Below, piece by piece: positions 55,520 through 63,200 of a stretch of 64,000 nt of DNA. The stretch is from Planctomycetota bacterium (GTDB lineage: Bacteria; Planctomycetota; Phycisphaerae; UBA1845; PWPN01), in the NCBI GenBank assembly GCA_022711465.1, contig JAKLEZ010000004.1, positions 1 through 64,000 on the forward strand. The letters run 5' to 3'. Within the stretch, counting starts at the first letter, position 1, and every line of letters begins with the position of its first letter. The position numbers and the translations under genes are program-made. A model generated the notes under the pieces. It had not been told where the DNA came from. It searched no databases and saw nothing but the letters and a program-made list of their open reading frames with translations.

Positions 55520-57409
55520 ATGTGCGCGATCGTGCTGTTGTCGAGCTGTCTTCTGACCGCCACCCCTGTCCAGCCCATGGGGCTTTACGATCTGACCTAC
55601 GCCTTGCGTTTCGACGCCCAGGATGCCCGGCAGGTCGCCCGGGCGTGGGATCACTGTCATGCGGTGGCGACGCTCCAGGGCAACGTCAACCGGGAGGCGG
55701 CCAACCTGTACATCCGATTCGTCGAAGCTCACGGCATGAACATCGACGACTACTGGCTCAAGCGCATGTCCGAGCCCGGGCAATGGCTGCACGATCGGGC
55801 ACGCGAGCCGATTCCGGACATTCTCGCCCTGGTCAACGCCTACCGCCGGTTCATCAAGGGTGTGGTGGTGTATGACCCGAACGTAACCGCGACCAGCAAT
55901 CTGGCCTCGACCCTTGCGGGCATTGACGAGCTGATCGCCATTCGATACGACCCCGACGCGGACAGTCTCTACAGCAAGCTGGTGACCGGCGGCCCGCGAT
56001 TGCCGGTGGTCAGGCGGCTGCTCAACGAGGACGGCAGCTCGATCTTCACCGGCAAGGGCACGATTCCCGGCACGGAGATTCCGTCGACCGGCAGTCCCAA
56101 ATGCGACGCTTACCTGTGGCTGAAGCACTTCTACATCGACTCCGGCAAGGTGGACGCGACGTACGCCGGCTACTACATCGACCAGTACTGGCTCAAGAAT
56201 CCCGCGGCGGCGTCGCCCAACCATCACACCCTGACCAATCACGACTTCTTCGTCGCGAGGAGGGGCTTCTTCTTCGACCTGAGCATCTGGGGAGACGAGA
56301 CTCCGGTCGATGATCCGGGCCAGAGGCTGGGATGCGATCTGGCCACTTTCAAGGCTCTGCTGCTGAGCGCCTACCAGCGTGGCGGCAAGGAGCGGATGGT
56401 TCACATCGGGGGGTTCACTCCCTGGGCGTACAAGTACACGAACCACGCCAAGGCCGGCGGCAAGCACGAGGGGGTAGCGACCGAATGGGAGACCTCCAAG
56501 ATCGTGAGTTCCTACAACGGCTACGTAGACGCCGACGCGATTGTCTTCGGGGCGATGGCCAACGGCTCGTTCTTCGCTCACTTCCCGCTCCGGAAGGAGT
56601 ATCCGCAGAAGTGGGTCACGCACGAGGAGCTCGGCCGTCGCGGCTACCTGGCGCCGGACGGTGGGATTGACTTCGGCGGCCGTCAGTTCATCATCTTCTA
56701 CGTGGGTGATTTCGATTCCGCCGCATGGATATACCAGTGGATGCCAGTACTGGGGGATCATCCGGACCGGGGGAAGGTGCCGATGATGTGGTCGATCAGT
56801 CCGGTGGCCGAGCGTCGGGCGGGCATGGCTTTGGACTACATGCGGCGAACGGCCACCTCCAAGGACTACTTTGTGGCCGCGGACAACGGGGCGGGATACC
56901 TCAACCCGGGTTCGCTTGAAGAGCCTCGCCCGTCGTCCGGCCTGCCCAGCGGCGTGGAGGCCTGGGCGAGGCACTGCGAACCGCTCTACCGGCGATGGGG
57001 CATGACCGTGACCGGCTTCGTCATTGACGGTTTTGCACCGGGTCTGAAGCGAGACGGGCTTGACGCCTACGCCCGGTTCAGCCCGAACGGCATTGTTCCG
57101 CAGGACATTCCCCCATCGCTGCTGCACGGCGACATGCCCGTCCTGCGTGCCGGCCACGATCTGGGAGACAGTCCCGGCGTCGCGGCAAGAACGGTTGTCG
57201 AGCGGGTTCGGCTGCGTGCGAAGCTCCCTTTTCACTGGTTTAGAGCAGTTTTAAAAGGTCCAGAGTGGTACAGAGCCGTGTACGAGAAGGCCCGGGCGTC
57301 TGATCCGAGGATAGAACTGCTTGACGCCCCGACCTTCTTCGAGCTGTACCGCATTCACCTTCGAGCGACGCCGGAGGCGGCCGCCGGCAAGCTGGACATT
57401 CCCCGGTAG
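55520..57409 (+). CDS. GxGYxYP-domain protein (putative glycoside hydrolase)
   Basis: 629 residues with a signal peptide (MCAIVLLSSCLLTATP). The domain's namesake motif appears as 'NGAGYLNP' near residue 454, with upstream aromatic- and acid-rich segments such as 'ARRGFFFDLSIWGDETPVDD' and 'NGYVDADAIVFGAMANGSF'. GxGYxYP proteins are annotated as putative glycoside hydrolases; activity is unproven. The start at 55520 has AAAGGA eight bases upstream. It faces the sulfatase divergently and could share a regulatory region. Confidence 0.85.
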   Translation: MCAIVLLSSCLLTATPVQPMGLYDLTYALRFDAQDARQVARAWDHCHAVATLQGNVNREAANLYIRFVEAHGMNIDDYWLKRMSEPGQWLHDRAREPIPDILALVNAYRRFIKGVVVYDPNVTATSNLASTLAGIDELIAIRYDPDADSLYSKLVTGGPRLPVVRRLLNEDGSSIFTGKGTIPGTEIPSTGSPKCDAYLWLKHFYIDSGKVDATYAGYYIDQYWLKNPAAASPNHHTLTNHDFFVARRGFFFDLSIWGDETPVDDPGQRLGCDLATFKALLLSAYQRGGKERMVHIGGFTPWAYKYTNHAKAGGKHEGVATEWETSKIVSSYNGYVDADAIVFGAMANGSFFAHFPLRKEYPQKWVTHEELGRRGYLAPDGGIDFGGRQFIIFYVGDFDSAAWIYQWMPVLGDHPDRGKVPMMWSISPVAERRAGMALDYMRRTATSKDYFVAADNGAGYLNPGSLEEPRPSSGLPSGVEAWARHCEPLYRRWGMTVTGFVIDGFAPGLKRDGLDAYARFSPNGIVPQDIPPSLLHGDMPVLRAGHDLGDSPGVAARTVVERVRLRAKLPFHWFRAVLKGPEWYRAVYEKARASDPRIELLDAPTFFELYRIHLRATPEAAAGKLDIPR

Positions 57410-57419
57410 CGGGCCAAGC

Positions 57420-58940
57420 TCAGTGGGCGGTCCGCGTGCTGGTGTCGCCCCAGTTGGCCAGGAGCTGGCAGATCTGGTCCTGGAGCGTGTTGCCGCCCCC
57501 GGAGTTGGGTTTGGTCTTTTGGGTATCGTTGCACAGCACGCTGAACACGTACTTCTGCTGGTTGGCTCCGATGACGTAGCCGCTGAGGGTGCTGACTCCG
57601 GCGATGTGGCCGGTCTTGGCGAACACTTTGCCTTTCATGGTTCGCATCCGCCTGGACAGGGTGCTTTCGGTCTCACCCGGCTCGGCCAGGTTGTCCCACC
57701 AGGTTTCCCGGGCGGGGTGGCGGTCCATATGCTGGAGGACGCGTACCAGGGCGGCGGCGGCGATGCGGTTTTCATGGCTCAAGCCGGAGCCATCGTCGAT
57801 CACGTAGAGATCCTCGGTCAGCCCGAGGGTGCCCAGGAATTTGCGGACCGCGGCCTGGCCGTTCTCCAAGGTCCCCTGCCGAGGCGATTGGCCCGGTCCC
57901 TGGCAAGCTCCCAGCGACTTCAGGAGGGCCTCAGCGAACATGTTGATGCTGCTCTTGTTGATGCGCCAGAGGATATCCTTGAGTCTGGTTTCGCGGACGG
58001 CGATGACTTTGAGCGTGGCGGGCAGTTCCTCGCCTGGCTGGCGGATCTGCAGTCGTCTGGTCGTCCCGACGATTTCGACCCCCTGGCTGGCCAGGGCGGT
58101 CCGACAGGTGCTGGCGAAGAACTCGCCCGGATCGGTTACTGCGATGGAGAGCGGGTTATCCTCGCTGTTTCCTCTCGAAACGGAGCCACTCACGGAGATG
58201 GTCAGGGGGCCATTCCCGAGCCGTTTGACGGTGGGTTCGCCCTTTGCGGCGGTGACGGCCTTGTTCTGGAGTTTGATCCAAGGGATGTTCGGGATGAGCG
58301 TCACCTGGGCGGGTTTACCGACGCCTGCACCCCGTTTGATGATCACGTCCACGCAGTTGTCGTTGAAGTTGAGTCCCCCTACCGGAGCCGAGTACCAAGT
58401 CTGCAAGTTGAACCGTGACACCCAGTTAGGGTGCACGAACTGCTGTTCAAACGCGAAATCGTCGAAGAGCAGGTCGCCCTCGATGCGGCTGATTCCGGCG
58501 GCTTTCAGTTTAGCTGCCCATTGGTGGAAGTCGGCGGTCATCTGTTCCCTGGCCTGTTCAGCCAGCCGCGAATCGCCGAAGGACGGGTCGCCTGATCCGA
58601 TAACAACGAGGTCCTTACCTCGCAGGGCGAGGACAGTCCGATAGCTGAAGTCGGGGGGCAGCAGGCAGAGGGCGGCGGCCGTCGTCACGAGCTTCTGATT
58701 GCTTGCCGGTTTGAGCAATTCCCTGCTGTTGTGCTCGAAGACGAGCTTGGGCCGGGCTCCTAGGGTTTCGATGCACACGCCGATGGTCATCTTTCCCCAC
58801 TGGGTATCGTTCACCCGTGCGGCGATTTCTTCTCCCAGCGTTGTCTTGTCGGCCCCCGGGGCCGGGCTGGGGCACATGCCGGTCATGACCAACAACACCG
58901 CAAGGGACCCGCCGAGCGGGGAAGCCGAGATCCTTCTCAT
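57420..58940 (-). CDS. dacB: PBP4-type D-Ala-D-Ala carboxypeptidase/endopeptidase
   Basis: 506 residues with a signal peptide. The penicillin-binding motifs are S80-x-x-K83 (SNQK in KPASNQKLV), SxN in 'KSSINMFAEALL' and KTG in 'FAKTGHIAG'. The long insert between SxxK and SxN is typical of PBP4/DacB. It trims or cleaves peptidoglycan cross-links in the periplasm, consistent with a planctomycete that makes peptidoglycan. The start at 58940 has AGGGAG eight bases upstream. Confidence 0.9.
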   Translation of the reverse strand: MRRISASPLGGSLAVLLVMTGMCPSPAPGADKTTLGEEIAARVNDTQWGKMTIGVCIETLGARPKLVFEHNSRELLKPASNQKLVTTAAALCLLPPDFSYRTVLALRGKDLVVIGSGDPSFGDSRLAEQAREQMTADFHQWAAKLKAAGISRIEGDLLFDDFAFEQQFVHPNWVSRFNLQTWYSAPVGGLNFNDNCVDVIIKRGAGVGKPAQVTLIPNIPWIKLQNKAVTAAKGEPTVKRLGNGPLTISVSGSVSRGNSEDNPLSIAVTDPGEFFASTCRTALASQGVEIVGTTRRLQIRQPGEELPATLKVIAVRETRLKDILWRINKSSINMFAEALLKSLGACQGPGQSPRQGTLENGQAAVRKFLGTLGLTEDLYVIDDGSGLSHENRIAAAALVRVLQHMDRHPARETWWDNLAEPGETESTLSRRMRTMKGKVFAKTGHIAGVSTLSGYVIGANQQKYVFSVLCNDTQKTKPNSGGGNTLQDQICQLLANWGDTSTRTAH

Positions 58941-58982
58941 CCGCGAGACTCCCTGAAAACAGACTCTTGATTGCGCTGGTGA

Positions 58983-59011
58983 TTGACCGCACCCCCAGCG
59001 ATGGTTAGACT
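58983..59011 (+). promoter_or_regulatory. Sigma70-like promoter for the pseudo-receiver/GGDEF pair
   Basis: TTGACC (58983-58988, 5/6) and TAGACT (59006-59011, 4/6) are 17 bases apart. Transcription would start near 59018, leaving about 43 nt with AAGGA just before the ATG at 59061. Confidence 0.45.
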
Positions 59012-59060
59012 CTAATATCAGGAAGAGGAGTCTTACGCAAACGGAGTAAGGATCGTCGCC

Positions 59061-60038
59061 ATGCCCTCCACGACGCAGCACGGCTCTCGGGTCGTCTACG
59101 TGGCGGGTCTTTCCGCCGGTGTACCGGACGCGGTTCAAGTCTGGCTCGACGAGCATCCGACCCAGCATTCGCCGGACATTTACGACGCTCTGGCGGCGCT
59201 GACCGGCCGTCAGCGCCCGGTGGCTCTGATTGTCAACCTTGAGGCCGTCGACTGGCAGGAGATGGACTTTTTCGACGTCGCCGCTCGTGTCAGCCGGGAG
59301 ACTCGTGTGTATGTCGTCGGGCTGGATCACCATCGCTCCAAGATAGAGGCGGCGGTAGCCAAGGGGGCTCGCCGGTTTTCGTCGGAGGATCTGGCGGAGG
59401 ATCTGGCCCGGCCGGCTCCCGGGTCGCAGCGAGCCGGTGTGGGTGACCTTTTGGCGGGCAGCCTGCGGGAGGCGACCAAGCGTGGAGTGCGGGCGGCGGT
59501 TGGCTCGCGGTTGCGGCAGACGGAGTTGGTCCTGGTTCCCAGGCCGGCCGAGGGTCCGGTGGATGAGCGGAGCGAGGTGGACGGAGGGGAGCCGTCGACC
59601 TGTTCGGTGAAGGAGGGGGCGGATCTGGTGTCGCCGCCCGTTCCGGTCTCGACCGAGGCCGGGGTTGAGGCCGGTTCTGTGCCGGCGGAGCCGGTCCGCG
59701 AGGAGCGTCCGAACGTGCGTCTTGTCGGTCTGGTCGAGGAGGCTCGTCCGCCAGCGAAGCCGGAGACCTCGGCGACTCCGTTTCCCTGGTCTCCGAGTCC
59801 GAGCAGGCCCAAGCGTATTCCCCCGGCGTCGGCGGGCAACAGGTCGCCGGTGCAGAGTGCTCCGCCCGTGGACGCCGCGAAGTCGACTTCGCCTGGGGAG
59901 CCAGGAGTTCCTTCGGCGGCTTCGCCCGCTCGGCTGGCCACTCCGCTGCCCGTGGAGTTGACTGCGGATGAGTTAGCGGCGCTGATGGCCAAGTCCAGCG
60001 AATCTGGGTCCACGTCACGGCAGGGGCGACAAGGATGA
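59061..60038 (+). CDS. Pseudo-receiver protein with disordered tail, unknown
   Basis: 325 residues. The first 120 look like a degenerate response-regulator receiver fold: 'RVVYVAGLSAGVPDAVQVWL', 'RPVALIVNLEAVDWQ' where a phospho-accepting Asp would sit, and 'RVYVVGL..HRSKIEAAVAKGARRF'. The remaining 200 are Pro/Ser/Glu-rich and probably disordered, ending in 'VELTADELAALMAKSSES', a short helical motif. It overlaps the GGDEF gene by ATGA (60035-60038), so the two are probably made together. It could be a scaffold or signalling adaptor. Confidence 0.7.
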   Translation: MPSTTQHGSRVVYVAGLSAGVPDAVQVWLDEHPTQHSPDIYDALAALTGRQRPVALIVNLEAVDWQEMDFFDVAARVSRETRVYVVGLDHHRSKIEAAVAKGARRFSSEDLAEDLARPAPGSQRAGVGDLLAGSLREATKRGVRAAVGSRLRQTELVLVPRPAEGPVDERSEVDGGEPSTCSVKEGADLVSPPVPVSTEAGVEAGSVPAEPVREERPNVRLVGLVEEARPPAKPETSATPFPWSPSPSRPKRIPPASAGNRSPVQSAPPVDAAKSTSPGEPGVPSAASPARLATPLPVELTADELAALMAKSSESGSTSRQGRQG

Positions 60039-61390
60039 GGTTGCCGAGCAGTTTCTGGAACGTGACGGATCGGAGCCGCCTGGCGGTGGTCTGTGATCCT
60101 GGTGACCTGGCAGCTCAGCTTCGGGCTCGTTATCCGCAGTTCAACGTTATTGAGAGTCCGACCTATCTGGCCGGAATTGCCGCCCTGGCGAACCAGCCCG
60201 CCCGGGGGTTGCTGGTTGGTGTTGACCCGAATGCCCGGAAGCTCGAGTCGGCGGTAGCCGGTTTGCGGAAGGCGGCGGGCTCCTCCTCGCGGATTGTGCT
60301 GTGTTGTCGTCCGAGCGGGGAGCCAGCCGCTCGGAGCGTTCTGGGATCCGGGGCCGACGACTACCTGATCTATCCTCCGCGTGGTGAGGAGCTTGACGAG
60401 GCGTTGGGTCTGACCTCCCCGGCCGTTGCCGCCCGCCAGGCCTCGCTGCCGCTGGCGGCGACGACTCCCTCGTGGGAGGAGCTCACTGGTCTGGCCGAGG
60501 TGATGGCCCGGATGGGTGAAGGGCAGCGACCGCTTCTGGAGCGGCTTTGCCAGTGGATTGCCGGTTCGATGCGGACGGCTCACGTGCGGATTGCGACCGC
60601 GGACGAGTGTGTCCACGTAGGTGATCCGCAGGCCGATGCGGCCGTGGTCGAGACGATCATGGCGGGAGGCAAGACGTTGGGTCAGATCCTGGTGGGCGCC
60701 CGGCAGAAGTCTCCTTTTTCGCTGACCGAGATTGAGAAGCTCCGTCACTATGGCCAGCTGATTGCCCATCTGATTGAGGCCAGCGAGCAGCAGCAATCCT
60801 GGCAATCGCTGGCGATGATTGATGAAGTGACCGAGCTGCCCAATCGCCGATACCTGCTGCAGGCGTTGAGCGAGTTGTTGCAGAAGGCGGGTGCGCAGCG
60901 GTTTCGGGTGACGGTTTTGCTCTTTGACCTGGACGGTTTCAAGCACTTCAACGACACGTACGGGCATGCGGCCGGGGACGAGATCTTGCGGGACATCAGC
61001 CGGTTGTTCCGCCAGCACTGTCGGCAGCACGACATTGTGGCCCGGTATGGGGGAGACGAGTTCGTGGTTGTGTTCTGGGACGCGGACGAACCTCGGGTAC
61101 CGGGCTCGAAGCATCCCACGGACGTGCTTGCGGTTCTTCGTCGAGCGAAGGAAGCGATTCACTCTCACGCCTTCCCCAAGCTTGGGCCGGAAGCCCAAGG
61201 CTGCATCACCATCAGCGGCGGCCTGGCCACCTTTCCGTGGGATGCTCACGACGCGGAGAGTCTGGTTGAGCGTGCCGACGAAGCCCTGCTGCAGGCCAAG
61301 CGGGCGGGGAAGGACCGCATCCACATCGTTGGGCGTCAGGGTCCGGTGGATGAATCCGTTCCCGAGGAGGAGCGGCTTGCGGAAGACTAG
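60035..61390 (+). CDS. Receiver-like/GAF-like/GGDEF diguanylate cyclase
   Basis: 451 residues. A receiver-like N-terminus (about 12-125; 'GADDYLIYPPRGEEL') is followed by a GAF-like region (about 150-255) and a GGDEF domain (about 260-435). The active-site motif is intact, 'RYGGDEFVVVF', with an inhibitory I-site RQHD five residues before it, and the metal-binding 'LFDLDGFKHFNDTYGH' is intact. It should make cyclic di-GMP with product feedback. The receiver-like module has 'LLVGVDPNARK', so phosphorylation may not occur. Confidence 0.88.
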   Translation: MRLPSSFWNVTDRSRLAVVCDPGDLAAQLRARYPQFNVIESPTYLAGIAALANQPARGLLVGVDPNARKLESAVAGLRKAAGSSSRIVLCCRPSGEPAARSVLGSGADDYLIYPPRGEELDEALGLTSPAVAARQASLPLAATTPSWEELTGLAEVMARMGEGQRPLLERLCQWIAGSMRTAHVRIATADECVHVGDPQADAAVVETIMAGGKTLGQILVGARQKSPFSLTEIEKLRHYGQLIAHLIEASEQQQSWQSLAMIDEVTELPNRRYLLQALSELLQKAGAQRFRVTVLLFDLDGFKHFNDTYGHAAGDEILRDISRLFRQHCRQHDIVARYGGDEFVVVFWDADEPRVPGSKHPTDVLAVLRRAKEAIHSHAFPKLGPEAQGCITISGGLATFPWDAHDAESLVERADEALLQAKRAGKDRIHIVGRQGPVDESVPEEERLAED

Positions 61391-61398
61391 CCGGCAAG

Positions 61399-62178
61399 TC
61401 AGAGGCCGATGGTGTTGTATCCCGCGTCGACGTAGAGATTCTCGCCGGTCACGCCGCTGGAGAGTTCGCTGATCAGATAGACGGCTGTCTTGCCGACCTC
61501 GTCGGTATCGATGTTTCGGCGGAGGGGGGCCTTTTTCTCGACCCAGTCGAACATCTCGTCGATGCCGCCGACGGCCATGGCGGAGAGTGTCCGGCAGGGT
61601 CCGGCGCTGAGGGTATTGACCCGGATCCGCTGGGAGCCGAGTTCGGCGGCGAGGTATCGGGTGCAGGCCTCGAGTGCCGCCTTGGCGACGCCCATGACGT
61701 TGTAACCGGGGATGACCTTTTCGGCGCCGTAGTAGCTCATGGCCAGGATTGATCCGCCGTCGGGCATGAGGAGTCGAGCGCGATTGGCGATACCGACGAG
61801 GGTGAAGGCGGAGATATCGAGGGCCTGGGAGAACACGTCGCGTGGCGTTTGGACGAACCGGCCGATCTGGAGGTAGTCCTTGTTCGCGAAGGCCAGGGAG
61901 TGGACGACGAAGTGGATAGTGCCGAACTGCTCGCGTGCGGCCGCGAACAGGGTATCGAGATCGGAATCGCGGCTGACGTCGCAGGGGTGGAGCCAGGGAT
62001 CGGTGACGCCGCCGCTCTCGATGGTTTTGCGGGCGCGACGTTCCATTTTCTCTCCGGGCAGGTAGGAGAAGCCGCAGACGGCTCCATGTTCGATCAGATT
62101 GCGGGCGATATGCCAAGCGATGCTTCGCTCGTTGGCCACGCCGAAGACGATGCCCTTGCGTCCGTCCAGTAGCCCCAT
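61399..62178 (-). CDS. fabI: Enoyl-[acyl-carrier-protein] reductase (NADH)
   Basis: 259 residues. The N-terminus is 'GRKGIVFGVANERSIAWHIA', and the catalytic pair is in 'PGYNVMGVAKAALE' (Tyr-x6-Lys); 'SYYGAEKVIPGYN' matches FabI. It performs the last reduction of fatty-acid elongation. The start at 62178 has CGGAG upstream; a longer in-frame frame at 62358 lacks one and reads as non-protein. It converges on the GGDEF gene, eight bases from its stop. Confidence 0.93.
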   Translation of the reverse strand: MGLLDGRKGIVFGVANERSIAWHIARNLIEHGAVCGFSYLPGEKMERRARKTIESGGVTDPWLHPCDVSRDSDLDTLFAAAREQFGTIHFVVHSLAFANKDYLQIGRFVQTPRDVFSQALDISAFTLVGIANRARLLMPDGGSILAMSYYGAEKVIPGYNVMGVAKAALEACTRYLAAELGSQRIRVNTLSAGPCRTLSAMAVGGIDEMFDWVEKKAPLRRNIDTDEVGKTAVYLISELSSGVTGENLYVDAGYNTIGL

Positions 62179-62314
62179 CGCGATGCTCCGTTGACTGGTC
62201 CAACCGGCCATGTAGCGGGTGCCGGGGCGTTCTGGATTGTCGTATTGGTGCGATGGTTTGGCAAGTGGGTTGGCCGTCCTGCCGTGGTTGAACGGGGCCA
62301 GGAGAAGGTCTATC

Positions 62315-63112
62315 ATGGGTCGGTGGGTGTGCCCGAGGGACCGAGCAGGCGTGATCACCTTTTCGCTTCAGAGTGGCTCGAACGGCAACTCGATCTACGT
62401 CGAGGCTGGGGATGTGCGTTTGTTGTTCGACGCGGGGATTTCGGGGAAGGCGGCCGAGGGCCGGATGCGGGTTCACCGGCGTGATCTGGGTGACGTGGAT
62501 GCGGTGCTGATTTCGCACGATCACGTTGACCACATTCGGGGGGCGGGGGTTTTCCAGCGCAAGTACGGTCTGCCGATCTACATGACCCAGGCGACGCATC
62601 GGGCCACGAACTGCGGCCTGGGCCCGCTGAGCGATGTGCGGTATTTCAAAGCCGGGCAGAGGTTGTGGTTCAGCGGGGTGGTCGTGCACACGATTCCGAC
62701 GCCGCACGATGCGGCGGACGGTGTGGCCTTCATCGTGGAGCACGAGGGCAAGCGGCTGGGGATCATGACCGATCTGGGGCATCCGTTCCCGGATCTGGTT
62801 CGTCTGCTGCCGGGGCTGGACGCCTGCTACCTGGAGAGCAACTATGACCCGGAGATGCTTCGCACCGGTCCGTATCCACTGCAGCTGCAGGAGCGGATTC
62901 GGGGGTTGCACGGGCACCTGTCGAATCATGAAGCTGCGGAGCTGATCCAGGCTGCCCGTGGGAGGCTGAGATGGGTGGCCATTGCCCACCTGAGCGAGCA
63001 CAACAACAAGCCGCAGCTGGCCCTGGAGACACACCGGCAGTACCTAGGCAAGTCGTTTCCGCTTCACGTGGCCTCGCGACACGAAGTCAGCCCGATTCTG
63101 GAAGTCCTCTGA
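62315..63112 (+). CDS. WalJ/YycJ-type MBL-fold hydrolase
   Basis: 265 residues. The metallo-beta-lactamase-fold motif 'ISHDHVDHIRGAGVF' (HxHxDH) is intact, with 'LQSGSNGNSIYVEAG' at the start and 'YLESNYDPEMLRTGPYP' and 'GHLSNHEAAELI' as WalJ/YycJ hallmarks. YycJ-like enzymes are proposed 5'-exonucleases or signal-linked hydrolases; the substrate is unproven. The start at 62315 has AGGAGAAGG a few bases upstream; a GTG at 62351 is a possible alternative start. Confidence 0.88.
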   Translation: MGRWVCPRDRAGVITFSLQSGSNGNSIYVEAGDVRLLFDAGISGKAAEGRMRVHRRDLGDVDAVLISHDHVDHIRGAGVFQRKYGLPIYMTQATHRATNCGLGPLSDVRYFKAGQRLWFSGVVVHTIPTPHDAADGVAFIVEHEGKRLGIMTDLGHPFPDLVRLLPGLDACYLESNYDPEMLRTGPYPLQLQERIRGLHGHLSNHEAAELIQAARGRLRWVAIAHLSEHNNKPQLALETHRQYLGKSFPLHVASRHEVSPILEVL

Positions 63113-63162
63113 CCCGGGGTGTGGGCAGGTGATGGTTTTCGGGCGCCAAACGAAGCCAATTG

Positions 63163-63200
63163 AGCCTTCGGCGGTTGGCACTCAGCCTTCGGTGGTTGGC
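63163..63200. repeat. Two copies of a 17-bp direct repeat
   Basis: AGCCTTCGGCGGTTGGC (63163-63179) and AGCCTTCGGTGGTTGGC (63184-63200) differ by one base at a 21-base period, overlapping the 3' end of the NA-x-KHGL gene. Confidence 0.7.

Noticed and set aside
55223..57235. A 670-residue minus-strand frame
   Set aside because: It is antisense to the GxGYxYP gene; the composition is Val/Arg/Gly-rich and lacks motifs.
59327..63034. A 1235-residue open frame on the minus strand
   Set aside because: It runs antisense across the GGDEF and WalJ-like genes and the FabI gene; the translation is Arg/Pro/Gln-rich without motifs. GC-rich codon bias leaves the complementary frame open.
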